A stretch of 64,000 nt of DNA from Salinicoccus sp. Bachu38 (GTDB lineage: Bacteria > Bacillota > Bacilli > Staphylococcales > Salinicoccaceae). Of the stretch, positions 1 to 8,382 are shown one piece after another (position 1 is the stretch's first letter; each line of letters starts with the position of its first letter). Made by a program: the position numbers and the translations under genes. The DNA lies in NCBI RefSeq assembly GCF_038561955.2, contig NZ_CP138333.2, positions 2,232,001 to 2,296,000 on the forward strand. The letters run 5' to 3'. Under the pieces are notes generated by a model. That model searched no databases. It saw nothing but the letters and a program-made list of their open reading frames with translations, and had not been told where the DNA came from.

Positions 1-636
1 GAACCATTCCTTGGTGTCAGACCATCTGAAACTTACCAGTTCAACATCATCCTCTCCCCTGTCGCAAGCTATTATGGCGGCCAGGCTGATCCGACCAGCA
101 TCTATGTTGAAGACGATTTCGTCCGTTCCGTACGTGGCGGCGTCGGTTCTGCGAAAGTCAGCGGCAACTATGCGGCCAGCCTGCTTGCCCAGAAGAAGGC
201 CAACGAACTTGGATATGAACAGGTACTCTGGCTCGATGGCGTCGATCAGAAATATGTTGAAGAAGTCGGCAGCATGAACATCTTCTTCGTACGCGATGGC
301 GAACTCGTCACACCTAAACTGAACGGTTCCATCCTGCCGGGCATCACACGAAAATCGATCATCGAACTCGCCAAATACAAGGGATATACCGTAAGGGAAG
401 AGAAGATCCACATCGACGACCTTGCCAATGATCTGCACAGCGGCAGAATCACGGAAGTGTTCGGTGCAGGGACTGCGGTAGTCATCTCCCCTGTCGGCAA
501 GCTCAATATCCACGGTGTCGACCATATCGTCAATGAAAACCAGGTCGGCCCGATCTCCCAGGAGCTTTATGACAACCTGACGGATATCCAGTACGGTCGT
601 GCAGAAGACCCATTCGGCTGGGTTGTAAGGATATAG
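1..636 (+). CDS. ilvE: Branched-chain amino acid aminotransferase, 3' part
   Basis: The reading frame is open from base 1 and ends at a TAG at 634-636, so the 5' end lies outside the window. The translation (about 211 residues) reads [21 protein letters not shown], then [41 protein letters not shown] and [10 protein letters not shown], which is the C-terminal two thirds of a fold-type IV PLP transaminase. The enzyme transfers amino groups between glutamate and the keto acids of leucine, isoleucine and valine in the cytosol. Lengths and motifs fit the Bacillus/Staphylococcus IlvE subgroup. The PLP lysine and N-terminal domain cannot be checked here. A strong hairpin terminator follows immediately. 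Identification is firm; only the start is missing. Confidence 0.95.
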   Translation, partial: EPFLGVRPSETYQFNIILSPVASYYGGQADPTSIYVEDDFVRSVRGGVGSAKVSGNYAASLLAQKKANELGYEQVLWLDGVDQKYVEEVGSMNIFFVRDGELVTPKLNGSILPGITRKSIIELAKYKGYTVREEKIHIDDLANDLHSGRITEVFGAGTAVVISPVGKLNIHGVDHIVNENQVGPISQELYDNLTDIQYGRAEDPFGWVVRI

Positions 637-641
637 AACGC

Positions 642-680
642 AAAAAGTGGCATGTGAGTAGATCTCACATGCCACTTTTT
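642..680. terminator. Bidirectional intrinsic terminator between ilvE and hydratase
   Basis: A perfect 17-bp inverted repeat (arms 642-658 and 664-680, 5-base loop) starts with AAAAAG and ends with CTTTTT, so each strand has a U-tract. It lies between the convergent stops of ilvE (636) and the hydratase (713) and can serve both. Confidence 0.93.
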
Positions 681-712
681 TATTGAATCAGCCTTCCATG
701 GCCGATGACATC

Positions 713-1459
713 CTACTGACTGACTTTAAAAACCACTTCTCCGACATTTTCATATTCGGCCCTATATGTCCCAGTTTTCAGCGGCACTGGCAGATTGAAA
801 GTGCCTGAAGAGACGAAAATTCCAGGGCTCAATGTCTTCCCCCGGGCTGCAAGGGCACCGGCCAGCCACTTCACCGCACTGGCGGGATGACCGAGCACTT
901 CCGTCGAAGCCCCTTCCTTGATGACGATTCCATCGTGCGATAATGTGCCTTTGATGGAATCGAGTGCAGCATAATCATAGCTTTTCGCCTCGCCATATAC
1001 CACTGCACCGTTCACTGCACCGTCGGCGATGATTTCGGTCAGGGCAGCATTCGGAAACCAGTCCTTATACCGGCCATCCGGCACTTCCGCACCCGGAGCC
1101 ACTCTGCATTTCTTCATGATATCCGCCTCCGTGTCTTCCGGGAATATCTCTTCATCGACCAGAAAGACCAGTTCCATTTCAAGGAGCGGGATATTATAGT
1201 CGCCCAGATTGATTTCTTTCTGCACCGTACGGTCGGTCATGGCGCCATATAAAGGCGAATCACTGCGGAAAAGATCCTGGGTCTCGCGGCTCGTCAGGCT
1301 GATTTTGTAGCCCATGTGGACTTCACCATTCTCCTCCTTCAATTTCAGCACGTCATCCTGTATGGCATAGGCGGCCTCTTTCGATCCAATATCAAGTACA
1401 CCCAATTCCAATGGTTCATTTGCTGCGTACGCAGTGTATAGCTGTTCGACAGTCGACAT
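713..1459 (-). CDS. 2-keto-4-pentenoate hydratase family protein
   Basis: This 248-residue protein belongs to the fumarylacetoacetate hydrolase superfamily, hydratase branch (MhpD/HpaH-like). Members add water to 2-oxopent-4-enoate-type acids in lower meta-cleavage pathways and use an acidic metal site. Visible family features are YKISLTSRETQ near residue 51, LLEMELVFLV near 92 (position of metal-binding acidic residues), and the LGHPASAVKWLAGALAARG stretch near 190. The ATG at 1459 follows AAAGGAGGATTTTC. It lies divergent to the alkaline phosphatase gene and convergent to ilvE, so it appears monocistronic. Two related enzymes lie at 61.3-63.2 kb. The exact substrate cannot be read from sequence; 2-oxo-hept-3-ene-dioate is an alternative. 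Confidence 0.8.
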   Translation of the reverse strand: MSTVEQLYTAYAANEPLELGVLDIGSKEAAYAIQDDVLKLKEENGEVHMGYKISLTSRETQDLFRSDSPLYGAMTDRTVQKEINLGDYNIPLLEMELVFLVDEEIFPEDTEADIMKKCRVAPGAEVPDGRYKDWFPNAALTEIIADGAVNGAVVYGEAKSYDYAALDSIKGTLSHDGIVIKEGASTEVLGHPASAVKWLAGALAARGKTLSPGIFVSSGTFNLPVPLKTGTYRAEYENVGEVVFKVSQ

Positions 1460-1519
1460 GAAAATCCTCCTTTATTTTATACTAAATATAACACAGCTTT
1501 CCAAAATCTTTTTCTGCAG

Positions 1520-1593
1520 TTAATTTAATCTTTAACTGTTTTTTACATCCAATTAACATTCTTAGTTCGGAGTTAATATCCCATTGCTATGAT
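1520..1593 (+). promoter_or_regulatory. PhoP box and extended -10 promoter of the alkaline phosphatase gene
   Basis: Four TT-A-A/C-type hexamers occur at roughly 11-bp steps: TTAATT at 1520, TTAACT at 1532, TTTACA at 1542 and TTAACA at 1553. This matches the direct-repeat PhoP binding site of Bacillus Pho regulon promoters (consensus TTAACA with 11-bp period). An extended -10, TGCTATGAT, lies at 1585-1593, and no good -35 is present, as expected for a promoter that depends on PhoP~P. The start codon at 1627 lies 34 bases further on. Confidence 0.8.
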
Positions 1594-1626
1594 GGAATCA
1601 TCTTGAAGAGGAGGAGATACTTACTT

Positions 1627-2994
1627 ATGAAAAAATGGTTTACAGCTTCACTTCTAACTTTATTTGTTCTGGCATCCGTCTTCGGTTCCAGCCCGGTTAC
1701 AGCTGCTGGAGGAGGATCCGGTTCGCAGGGTGCGGATCAGGATACTGACACGCCAAAAAACGTGATATACCTGATTGGTGACGGGATGGGTGTTACATAC
1801 AATACCGCCTACAGATACTATAAGAATGGCGGGTTTTCGGAAGATATGGTCGATACTGAATTCGACCATCATCTTGTCGGACAGCAGAAGACACATCCGC
1901 ATGATGAAGAGGAAAACATCACAGATTCAGCCGCTTCTGCCACAGCGATGGCTACAGGCTCCAAAACCTACAATAACGCCATTGCCGTCGACCATGAACT
2001 GAATGAACTGGAAACTGCACTCGAGGTCGCCAAAGCATCAGGCAAATCCACAGGGCTGGTCGCAACAAGCGAGATTACGCATGCGACCCCGGCAAGCTTC
2101 GGTGCCCATGATGAATCCAGACACAACCATGCTGACATCGCCGATGACTATTTCGATGAAAGAATCAATGATCAGATGAAAGTGGATGTCCTGCTTGGTG
2201 GTGGCATTGAATACTTCGAGCGTGAAGACCGCAATCTGATTGAAGAGTTCCAGAATGAAGGATACGATTTCGTGGATTCGGCCCAGGAAATGCAGCAGTC
2301 ACAGAACAGCCAGCTGCTCGGCTTGTTCTCAGAAGGTGGACTGCCCAAGAAGTGGGATCGTACAGAAGAGATTCCTTCCCTGGAAAGCATGACACAGACG
2401 GCGCTAGATACACTCGGCCAGAATGACGAAGGCTTCTTCCTGATGGTTGAAGGCAGCCAGATCGACTGGGCTGGCCATGCCAATGACATCGCCGGTGCAA
2501 TGAGCGAAATGGAAGACTTCGAAGCGGCATTCGCAGCAGCAATCGATTTTGCTGAAGAAGATGGCGAAACACTCGTCGTCACTACGGCAGACCATAACAC
2601 AGGTGGCTTCTCCCTCGGTCTGGACGGGGAATACAACTGGAACGCAGAACCACTCCACGAGATGCACCGTACGCCTGAATTCATCACAGAGGAGATTCTC
2701 GAAACTGAAGATATCCATGGTACACTGGATGCCTACATCGACTGGGCATTCACATCAGAGGAAATCGGTGCGCTCGAAGAAGCGCTGCTCCTTCCGACAG
2801 CCGACCGCTATGGTGAGATCGAAGGCATCATTAAGGAGGCCGTCGACAAACGTACATTCACCGGCTGGACGACAAGTGGACATACGGGCGAAGACGTCAA
2901 TGTCTACGCTTATGGTCCAGGAAAGGACAACTTCCAGGGTCTCACAGACAATATCGAACATGGAGACCTCATCAAGTCATTCATGGCGCAATAG
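1627..2994 (+). CDS. phoA: Secreted alkaline phosphatase
   Basis: A 455-residue exported phosphomonoesterase that releases phosphate from organic esters outside the cell. Residues 1-27 form a signal peptide (MKKWF, hydrophobic core, cleavage near VTA-A). The metal-binding GDGMG is at 51-55 and the nucleophile motif D-S-A at 100-102, followed by SATAMATG. QIDWAGH and TADHN supply further zinc/magnesium ligands, and TSGHTGEDVNVYAYGPG closes the active site. A TTG lies in frame at 1603, but the ATG at 1627 is chosen because GAGGAGGAG sits 9 bases before it and it gives a proper signal peptide. A PhoP box upstream predicts induction by phosphate starvation. The symbol could equally be phoB in Bacillus usage. 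Confidence 0.95.
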   Translation: MKKWFTASLLTLFVLASVFGSSPVTAAGGGSGSQGADQDTDTPKNVIYLIGDGMGVTYNTAYRYYKNGGFSEDMVDTEFDHHLVGQQKTHPHDEEENITDSAASATAMATGSKTYNNAIAVDHELNELETALEVAKASGKSTGLVATSEITHATPASFGAHDESRHNHADIADDYFDERINDQMKVDVLLGGGIEYFEREDRNLIEEFQNEGYDFVDSAQEMQQSQNSQLLGLFSEGGLPKKWDRTEEIPSLESMTQTALDTLGQNDEGFFLMVEGSQIDWAGHANDIAGAMSEMEDFEAAFAAAIDFAEEDGETLVVTTADHNTGGFSLGLDGEYNWNAEPLHEMHRTPEFITEEILETEDIHGTLDAYIDWAFTSEEIGALEEALLLPTADRYGEIEGIIKEAVDKRTFTGWTTSGHTGEDVNVYAYGPGKDNFQGLTDNIEHGDLIKSFMAQ

Positions 2995-3009
2995 TCCAGT
3001 AATATATGG

Positions 3010-3055
3010 AAAGAACCGGCACACTGCATAAAACATGACAGTGTGCCGGTTCTTT
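3010..3055. terminator. Bidirectional terminator after the alkaline phosphatase gene
   Basis: Perfect 17-bp arms at 3010-3026 and 3039-3055 begin with AAAGAACC and end with GGTTCTTT. They lie between the convergent ends of the phosphatase (2994) and the cupin gene (3071). Confidence 0.92.
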
Positions 3056-3070
3056 ATTTTCATTCATTCC

Positions 3071-3406
3071 TCAGAATACTACCGCAAGGAACTCCAGATC
3101 TGATTCTCCTGTATTAACAATGCCGTGGGACTCACCCTTAGTGATCAGGCATAAATCGTGGGGACCGGCCGGTCTGTGCTCACCATCCGCATCGATGAAA
3201 TCCGCCTGGCCGCTCAGGATATAGTAGCCTTCCGAATCATCGAGATGCTGGTGATAGCCGATGCTGCCACCCTTTTCAACCACCACTTTCGCAAAGAGAT
3301 CAAGACCCTCCACATCATGCGGCTTCAGATGTCTGGATATGGACACGTTGCCTCTTCCACCATGCAGATCCGTGAAATGTTCTGCAGTTTTCGGTTTCAA
3401 TATCAT
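3071..3406 (-). CDS. Cupin-domain protein, last gene of the TRAP operon
   Basis: A 111-residue single-domain cupin. The two conserved cupin blocks are visible: GGSIGYHQHLDDSEGYYILSG near residues 47-67 (metal-type histidines and glutamate) and HDLCLITKGESHGIVNTG near 82-99. Cupins of this size are sugar- or keto-acid-modifying enzymes or small-molecule sensors; the reaction cannot be assigned. Its Shine-Dalgarno sequence GAGGAGG lies in the end of dctM and only 12 bases separate the genes, so it is co-transcribed with dctPQM. It probably acts on, or senses, the imported compound (inference). Confidence 0.75.
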   Translation of the reverse strand: MILKPKTAEHFTDLHGGRGNVSISRHLKPHDVEGLDLFAKVVVEKGGSIGYHQHLDDSEGYYILSGQADFIDADGEHRPAGPHDLCLITKGESHGIVNTGESDLEFLAVVF

Positions 3407-3418
3407 GGTTTGCCTCCT

Positions 3419-4702
3419 CTACTCGAATAGTCCGGGCAGGAACGTTGAAAGCGGCGGGAAGAAGATGATGAACAGCACCATCACGCCCACGATGGCCAAT
3501 ACATGCAGGATGTAGGGCAGCGTCTCCTCTATTCCCATCTTCCTGTCCGTGATGCTGCACCCTGCAATCAGCGACAGTCCGACAGGGGGTGTGATGTTCG
3601 CGAGTGCAAAGTTCATGATCAGCACCATTCCGAAATGCACCGGATCGATGCCGTACTGGGTGGCGATCGGCATGAATATCGGACTCAGGAGGACAATCAG
3701 TGATGTCACTTCCGTCAAGGTTCCGAGAATCAGCAGTATGATCGACACGATGATCAGGAACATCCATGGAGATGTTGCATATTCCAGGAAGAAGTTCGAG
3801 ATCATGACGGGTATCCGATTCGCCGTCAATACATATGTAAATGCATTGGCTGCCGAGATGATGATGAGGATCGTCGCAGATGTGACGGCGGAGGATACCA
3901 TAATTTCCCGGTATGTCCTGAAGTTCAGTTCCCTGTACACCAGCGCAAGGATGAAGCCGTAGGCAACCGCAATGACGGCCGCTTCCGTCGCTGTGGCAAA
4001 TCCGCTGAATATGCTGCCGAGGATGAATATCGGTGTAAGCAGCGGAAAGAACGCCCGCCACGCTATAATCCAGAATTCCTTGCCTTTTGGTGTTTCGACC
4101 GAAATCTCGCCGTACCCCTTCTTCCTGGCAATGATGGCGACATATACAGACAGGGCCACCGTCAGTAATATGCCGGGGATGACGCCCGCTATGAACAGGT
4201 CACCAATTGAAATGTTCGCCGTGATGCCCAGGATGACCATCGTGATGCTCGGCGGTATGATGAGGCCCAGTACGCCTGCAGGACCGATGATGCTGGCAAT
4301 GAAGGAATTGCTGTACTTTTCTTCCTGCAGCCGTGGCACAAGCACCGAACCGACCGCATAGGTCGTTGCTACCGTGGAGCCGGATACTGCGCCGAACAGT
4401 GCCGTCGTCACGACCGTGGTGATGGCTGTCCCGCCTGTGAACCGTCCGACAATCGCACTTGATAGTGCCATCAGCCGCCTGGTCAATCCACCTTTGCCCA
4501 TGATATTGCCTGCCAGGATGAACAGCGGCAGGGCAAGGTAGGAGAAGCTGTCCACTCCGGCAAACATCCTCTGGATGACGATTTCGAGGGACACGCCGCC
4601 AAACAGGAGCATGGCGATAGATACAAGGCCGATGACATAGGCAATCGGCATGCCGATGAAGAGGAGTGCAAAGAATATGAGCAGTATGAGTATGATCATC
4701 AT
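3419..4702 (-). CDS. dctM: TRAP transporter large permease (DctM family)
   Basis: A 427-residue integral membrane protein with about 12 hydrophobic segments, the channel subunit of a tripartite ATP-independent periplasmic-type transporter that uses an ion gradient. Diagnostic stretches include LPLFILAGNIMGKGGLTRRL near 60, FGAVSGSTVATTYAVGS near 103 and GPAGVLGLIIPPSITMVI near 141, as well as NITPPVGLSL near 368. Length is standard for the family. The ATG overlaps the dctQ stop by 4 bases (ATGA), showing translational coupling. Part of the dctP-dctQ-dctM-cupin operon driven from the operator region at 6.3 kb. Substrate is unknown; C4-dicarboxylates, keto acids and acidic sugars are typical for the family. 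Confidence 0.93.
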   Translation of the reverse strand: MMIILILLIFFALLFIGMPIAYVIGLVSIAMLLFGGVSLEIVIQRMFAGVDSFSYLALPLFILAGNIMGKGGLTRRLMALSSAIVGRFTGGTAITTVVTTALFGAVSGSTVATTYAVGSVLVPRLQEEKYSNSFIASIIGPAGVLGLIIPPSITMVILGITANISIGDLFIAGVIPGILLTVALSVYVAIIARKKGYGEISVETPKGKEFWIIAWRAFFPLLTPIFILGSIFSGFATATEAAVIAVAYGFILALVYRELNFRTYREIMVSSAVTSATILIIISAANAFTYVLTANRIPVMISNFFLEYATSPWMFLIIVSIILLILGTLTEVTSLIVLLSPIFMPIATQYGIDPVHFGMVLIMNFALANITPPVGLSLIAGCSITDRKMGIEETLPYILHVLAIVGVMVLFIIFFPPLSTFLPGLFE

Positions 4703-5175
4703 GGTGCCGTCTCCCCTTCCTCTTCAGTCGCAGACCCTGTCAGGTTGATTGCGATGAAATAGATTGAAAAGAGTCCACTCACCGGAATCGCCAGATAGGA
4801 TATGCCGACCGGCATCTGCAACGTTGATGTAGTTTGCGACATCGCGCTCATCGACAGCATGAAACCGTAGTATGTCAGCACAGCATAGAACGCGATGATC
4901 AGAATGTTGACCAGGACATAGAGTACCCTTCGGTATTTCATTCTGAACTTGTTGACGAAATAGTTGACTGCCAGGTGCATCTTCTCGTAGATTGCCAGGC
5001 TGCTGCCAAGGAAAGTCAGCCAGACGATGAACAGCCTGGACAGCTCCTCCGTGCCCGGCATCGAATAGTTGAAGAACCGGGTAATGACCTGGAGCAGGAC
5101 GATGAATGTAAGCAGTGTGATTGTAATGATGCACATCCATGTCAGCACTTTGACAAGAATTCTTGTAAGTCCCAT
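4699..5175 (-). CDS. dctQ: TRAP transporter small permease (DctQ family)
   Basis: A 158-residue protein with four predicted membrane helices (about residues 10-32, 45-62, 88-108, 128-148), the usual topology of DctQ subunits. GTEELSRLFIVWLTFLGSS near residue 40 is the conserved family block. It partners with DctM and the lipoprotein DctP encoded on either side. It starts 30 bases after the dctP stop. Sequence conservation of this subunit is low in general, but position and topology make the call safe. Confidence 0.9.
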   Translation of the reverse strand: MGLTRILVKVLTWMCIITITLLTFIVLLQVITRFFNYSMPGTEELSRLFIVWLTFLGSSLAIYEKMHLAVNYFVNKFRMKYRRVLYVLVNILIIAFYAVLTYYGFMLSMSAMSQTTSTLQMPVGISYLAIPVSGLFSIYFIAINLTGSATEEEGETAP

Positions 5176-5205
5176 TTCATTTACGCCCCTTTATGGGATG
5201 GGTCC

Positions 5206-6252
5206 CTATTCTTCCCATCCGGATGCTTCTCTATATACGTTCATAAGCTCTTCACCGAATACTTCCTCTTCCCACTGCTCATATACAGGCAGCATCGCTT
5301 CCCTGAATGCTTCGGTATTGACATCGTCATTGATCTGCATGCCGTTCTCTTCCAACTCAGTGAGGTACTCCTCTTCCATCGTGTCGTTCATTTCGGCGAC
5401 CTCCTCTGAAATGCTGGATGCTTCGTCCCGGATGAGCTGCTGGTCCTCTTCTGATATCTGGTCCCAAGTATCCGTCTCGACCACCATCATTACAGTGTTA
5501 TAGAAATGGCCTGTCAAAGAAAGGTAATCCTGCACTTCATAGAACTTTGCCGCATTGATGACAGAAAGAGGATTCTCCTGTGCATCCAGCGCCCCCTGTT
5601 GCAGGGCACCATATACTTCACTGAAAGCCATGACTGTCGGCAGTGCGCCCACCTGTTCGAATGCATCGACTCTGAGTGCCGTTTCCGCCACACGGATATT
5701 CACGCCTTCAAGATCCTCCGGCTCGACAATCGGCTTCTCATTGTTGGTGACATGCCTTGGACCCCACTCAAGGTATCCAATTTGGGTCAATCCTTGTTCC
5801 GAGATGATGTCAGCAAGCTGTTCACCGAATTCACCCTGATATGCCTCACGTGCATTCTCCACATCCTTCCACATATATGGCAGATCTTCGATGGCCATTC
5901 TCATATCGAGTGTCTGCATGGACCCGATCATGATTGCTCCGGCCTGCATGGAACCGACCTGAATCTGTTCAAGCATTTCCGTTTCGGAACCCAGCTGGCT
6001 GTCTGGATAGATGTCGAACTCCACACGTCCTTCCGTCTCTTCTGCAACCGTCTCCGCCATTTCATCAATCTTGTCGGCAGCCGGCGTACCCGGTGATAAT
6101 GCGTGACCCAACTGCAGTGTTACGGGCTCCGTGTTCTCTGTACTGCCGGATGATTCACCCGATGAACCACCTTCTTCACCCGACCCTCCGCATGCCGTCA
6201 ATACGAACGACATGCTCAATGCAGCAACTAAACCTGAAAACTTCTTATTCAT
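5206..6252 (-). CDS. dctP: TRAP transporter solute-binding lipoprotein (DctP family)
   Basis: A 348-residue binding protein of the DctP/TeaA type. It has a lipoprotein signal: MNKKFSG, hydrophobic run, then lipobox LTAC with cysteine near residue 21, followed by a Gly/Ser/Glu linker. LGHALSPGTPAADKIDEMAE opens the binding domain. GVNIRVAET near 172 contains the conserved arginine that binds carboxylates in this family, and ALQQGALDAQENP near 215 is the other signature. The frame is open to 6414, but the ATG at 6252 is chosen for its AGGGG site and for the signal peptide. The predicted ligand is an organic acid. It is the first gene of its operon, directly behind an operator and a cre site. 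Confidence 0.93.
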   Translation of the reverse strand: MNKKFSGLVAALSMSFVLTACGGSGEEGGSSGESSGSTENTEPVTLQLGHALSPGTPAADKIDEMAETVAEETEGRVEFDIYPDSQLGSETEMLEQIQVGSMQAGAIMIGSMQTLDMRMAIEDLPYMWKDVENAREAYQGEFGEQLADIISEQGLTQIGYLEWGPRHVTNNEKPIVEPEDLEGVNIRVAETALRVDAFEQVGALPTVMAFSEVYGALQQGALDAQENPLSVINAAKFYEVQDYLSLTGHFYNTVMMVVETDTWDQISEEDQQLIRDEASSISEEVAEMNDTMEEEYLTELEENGMQINDDVNTEAFREAMLPVYEQWEEEVFGEELMNVYREASGWEE

Positions 6253-6266
6253 TTTACCCCTCCATT

Positions 6267-6280
6267 TGATAACGCTTTCA
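6267..6280 (-). promoter_or_regulatory. cre site in the dctP leader
   Basis: On the minus strand the bases read TGAAAGCGTTATCA, matching the CcpA consensus TGWAARCGYTWNCW at all 14 positions. It lies between the predicted transcription start (about 6298) and the dctP ATG (6252), a position where CcpA acts as a roadblock. This predicts glucose repression of the TRAP operon. Confidence 0.75.
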
Positions 6281-6285
6281 ATATT

Positions 6286-6333
6286 GGTATACTGTATACA
6301 GAAAAGATTACAGCAGCAAAAAATTGATGTCAA
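6286..6333 (-). promoter_or_regulatory. dctP promoter with GntR-type operator at +1
   Basis: On the minus strand TTGACA (6333-6328), a 17-bp spacer and TAATCT (6310-6305) form a sigma-A promoter. The palindrome GGTATACTGTATACA at 6286-6300 covers the predicted start of transcription. The same 14-base core recurs in the facing promoter at 6440-6454, which points to a shared regulator, most likely the GntR protein encoded at 7694-8371. Confidence 0.7.
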
Positions 6334-6403
6334 TGAATTATTATGAAAAATGTGATAATTACAATAATTAATGCCATAAAGTTTACATATGTTGCTTATA
6401 TCA

Positions 6404-6454
6404 TTGATTTTCAACTTTCACACTCTTATAATTGAGGCATGTATACTGTATACA
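6404..6454 (+). promoter_or_regulatory. Aminotransferase promoter with GntR-type operator at +1
   Basis: TTGATT (6404-6409), a 17-bp spacer and TATAAT (6427-6432) form a good promoter. The perfect 15-bp palindrome TGTATACTGTATACA at 6440-6454 starts at the predicted +1 and ends 6 bases before the AGGAGG site. It mirrors the arrangement at the divergent dctP promoter. Confidence 0.75.
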
Positions 6455-6473
6455 ACTATCAGGAGGTGTCACG

Positions 6474-7628
6474 ATGACCTTACGTATCAACCCGATTGCC
6501 AAAGAACTTCAAGTGCCCGGAATCCGTGTGTTTGCCAACAGGGCCGCCCAATACCCGGACGGCGTCAACCTGACCATAGGACAGCCTGACTTTCCGACAC
6601 CGGATAATGTCAAACGCGCCGGCAGCAATGCTATTCAGGAAGGAAAGACGGGCTATTCCCACAATGCCGGTCTGCTTCCGCTAAGGGAGAGCATCTCCAG
6701 ATTCTTCGACGAGGCATATCAGTTCAAATATTATGCAGATGACGAAATTATTGTCACGAACGGTGCAAGCGAAGGACTCGATTCGGTTTTAAGAACCGTG
6801 CTGGAACCAGGAGACGAAGTCATCCTCCCCTCACCTTCCTACTCGGGGTATGAATCCCTGATCAAACTGAATGGAGGTGTTCCGGTACATCTCGATATAT
6901 CGAAGACGGACTTCAAAATCACCCCTGATGACCTTGATGATGCAATCACGGACAGGACCAAAGCGATCATATTCAACTATCCATCAAATCCTACCGGCGT
7001 CTCCCTCACCTTTGAAGAGGTAGAGTCCCTTGTCGATGTATTGAAGGATTCGGAACTGTTTGTAATTTCCGATGAAATCTATAGCGAGAATACATTTGCC
7101 GGCACCCACGTCTCCTTCGGCTCCTTCGGAGAGATACGCGAAAAGCTGTTCATCGTCCATGGACTCTCCAAATCCCATGCAATGACGGGATGGCGGATCG
7201 GCTATGTAATGGGCCCTGCGGAGCTGATGCAGTATGTGCTGAGAGTACACCTGAATAATTCAATATGCGCTTCACTGCCAAGCCAGTATGCAGCGATTGA
7301 AGCTCTGGATAACACAAGGAAGTTCCCACACGAGATGAATAGGACATACATGGAGCGCAGGGATTTCATCTATGGCAAGTTGAATGAAATGGGGCTGGCC
7401 TGTGAGATGCCGACCGGGGCGTTCTATATCTTCCCGAGCGTGGCACAGACCGGCCTTGATGATATGACATTCGCAACCCGGCTGCTTGAGGAAGAGCATG
7501 TGGCAGTCGTACCAGGTTCAACCTTCTCCAAAGAAGGGAAAAACCATATCAGGATCTCCTATGCCAGTTCAATGGAACAGTTGGAAGAAGGCATGAAGCG
7601 AATCAAGCACTTCATCGAGCGCCTGTAG
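6474..7628 (+). CDS. PLP-dependent class I/II aminotransferase (PatA-like)
   Basis: A 384-residue fold-type I aminotransferase of the AspC/PatA group. NLTIGQPDFPTP near residue 38 is the N-terminal block and IIFNYPSNPTGV near 165 the cofactor block. ISDEIYSE near 199 holds the Asp and Tyr that contact PLP, GLSKSHAMTGWRIGY near 232 the Schiff-base lysine, and HIRISYASS near 361 the substrate-carboxylate arginine. A longer frame begins at 6432, but that would read through the operator. The ATG at 6474 has AGGAGGTG at the right distance. The first gene of a three-gene operon (aminotransferase, GntR, RocB-like), it faces the TRAP operon under twin operators. It probably transaminates the imported compound or its keto form (inference). 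Confidence 0.88.
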   Translation: MTLRINPIAKELQVPGIRVFANRAAQYPDGVNLTIGQPDFPTPDNVKRAGSNAIQEGKTGYSHNAGLLPLRESISRFFDEAYQFKYYADDEIIVTNGASEGLDSVLRTVLEPGDEVILPSPSYSGYESLIKLNGGVPVHLDISKTDFKITPDDLDDAITDRTKAIIFNYPSNPTGVSLTFEEVESLVDVLKDSELFVISDEIYSENTFAGTHVSFGSFGEIREKLFIVHGLSKSHAMTGWRIGYVMGPAELMQYVLRVHLNNSICASLPSQYAAIEALDNTRKFPHEMNRTYMERRDFIYGKLNEMGLACEMPTGAFYIFPSVAQTGLDDMTFATRLLEEEHVAVVPGSTFSKEGKNHIRISYASSMEQLEEGMKRIKHFIERL

Positions 7629-7693
7629 CATGTGCTCGCCCGCACTTTTGAAAGGGGTTTCACATCAGTTTGAAAAACGATGGGGGTGTCATA

Positions 7694-8371
7694 TTGAAGA
7701 AAATCAATAAAAGTTCCCGATTATCCGATCAGGCATTCGAAATCCTCAAAGAGTCGATTCTGGTTGGGGAATTGAAGGGCGGGGATCCCCTGCCCGAGGA
7801 AAAGTACTCGAAGCAGCTCGGCATCAGCCGTACACCTTTCCGCGATACACTGACAAGATTGGCGTCGGAAGGCCTGATCATACAAAGAAACGGAGCACCT
7901 GCTGTTGTGGCGGACTTCACAAAGGAAATGTCACTTGAGCATATGGAACTGCGCAACATCCTCGAAGTCTACAACATTGAAAAAGTCCTGCTGAAGATAG
8001 ATTGTGAGATGCTGGAAGCACTCAAAAGAAACCTTGAGATGCAGGAGCGGGCGATAGAAGAAAACAGGTATTCCGAGTTCATGCGCCTGGACAAGGAATT
8101 CCACCTGTCCCTCGTTTCCATCAATACGAACAATGAAATCAAGAAGATTGTACAGAGGGTGAATGATGACCTGAGCAGAGCTTTCCTGATCCTTTCCAAG
8201 ACCGTCCCCCAAAGTGCCAAAGAGGCGCAGGAGGAGCATGGTGAGATCATAAAGGCCATTGAGATGCAGGATACGGTGCTCGCCAAAAATAAGATGATCG
8301 TCCATCTGAACAATGTCGAAAAGAGATTTTTAAACTACTACCAGGCAAAGGAAGATGAGAATTCAAACTAG
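7694..8371 (+). CDS. GntR-family transcriptional regulator (FCD-type)
   Basis: About 225 residues: an N-terminal winged helix-turn-helix (LSDQAFEILKESILVGEL, then KQLGISRTPFRDTLTRLASEGLI near residues 42-64) and an all-helical C-terminal ligand domain of the FadR/FCD kind (HMELRNILEVYNIEK onward, with histidines suited to metal binding). The preferred start is TTG at 7694 after GGGGGTG. A TTG at 7670 is also in frame with a poorer site. It sits 65 bases after the aminotransferase and 11 before the RocB-like gene. It is the natural candidate for binding the GTATAC palindromes at 6286-6300 and 6440-6454, making it autoregulatory. The effector is unknown. Confidence 0.87.
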   Translation: MKKINKSSRLSDQAFEILKESILVGELKGGDPLPEEKYSKQLGISRTPFRDTLTRLASEGLIIQRNGAPAVVADFTKEMSLEHMELRNILEVYNIEKVLLKIDCEMLEALKRNLEMQERAIEENRYSEFMRLDKEFHLSLVSINTNNEIKKIVQRVNDDLSRAFLILSKTVPQSAKEAQEEHGEIIKAIEMQDTVLAKNKMIVHLNNVEKRFLNYYQAKEDENSN

Positions 8372-8382
8372 GAGGAATAGGA

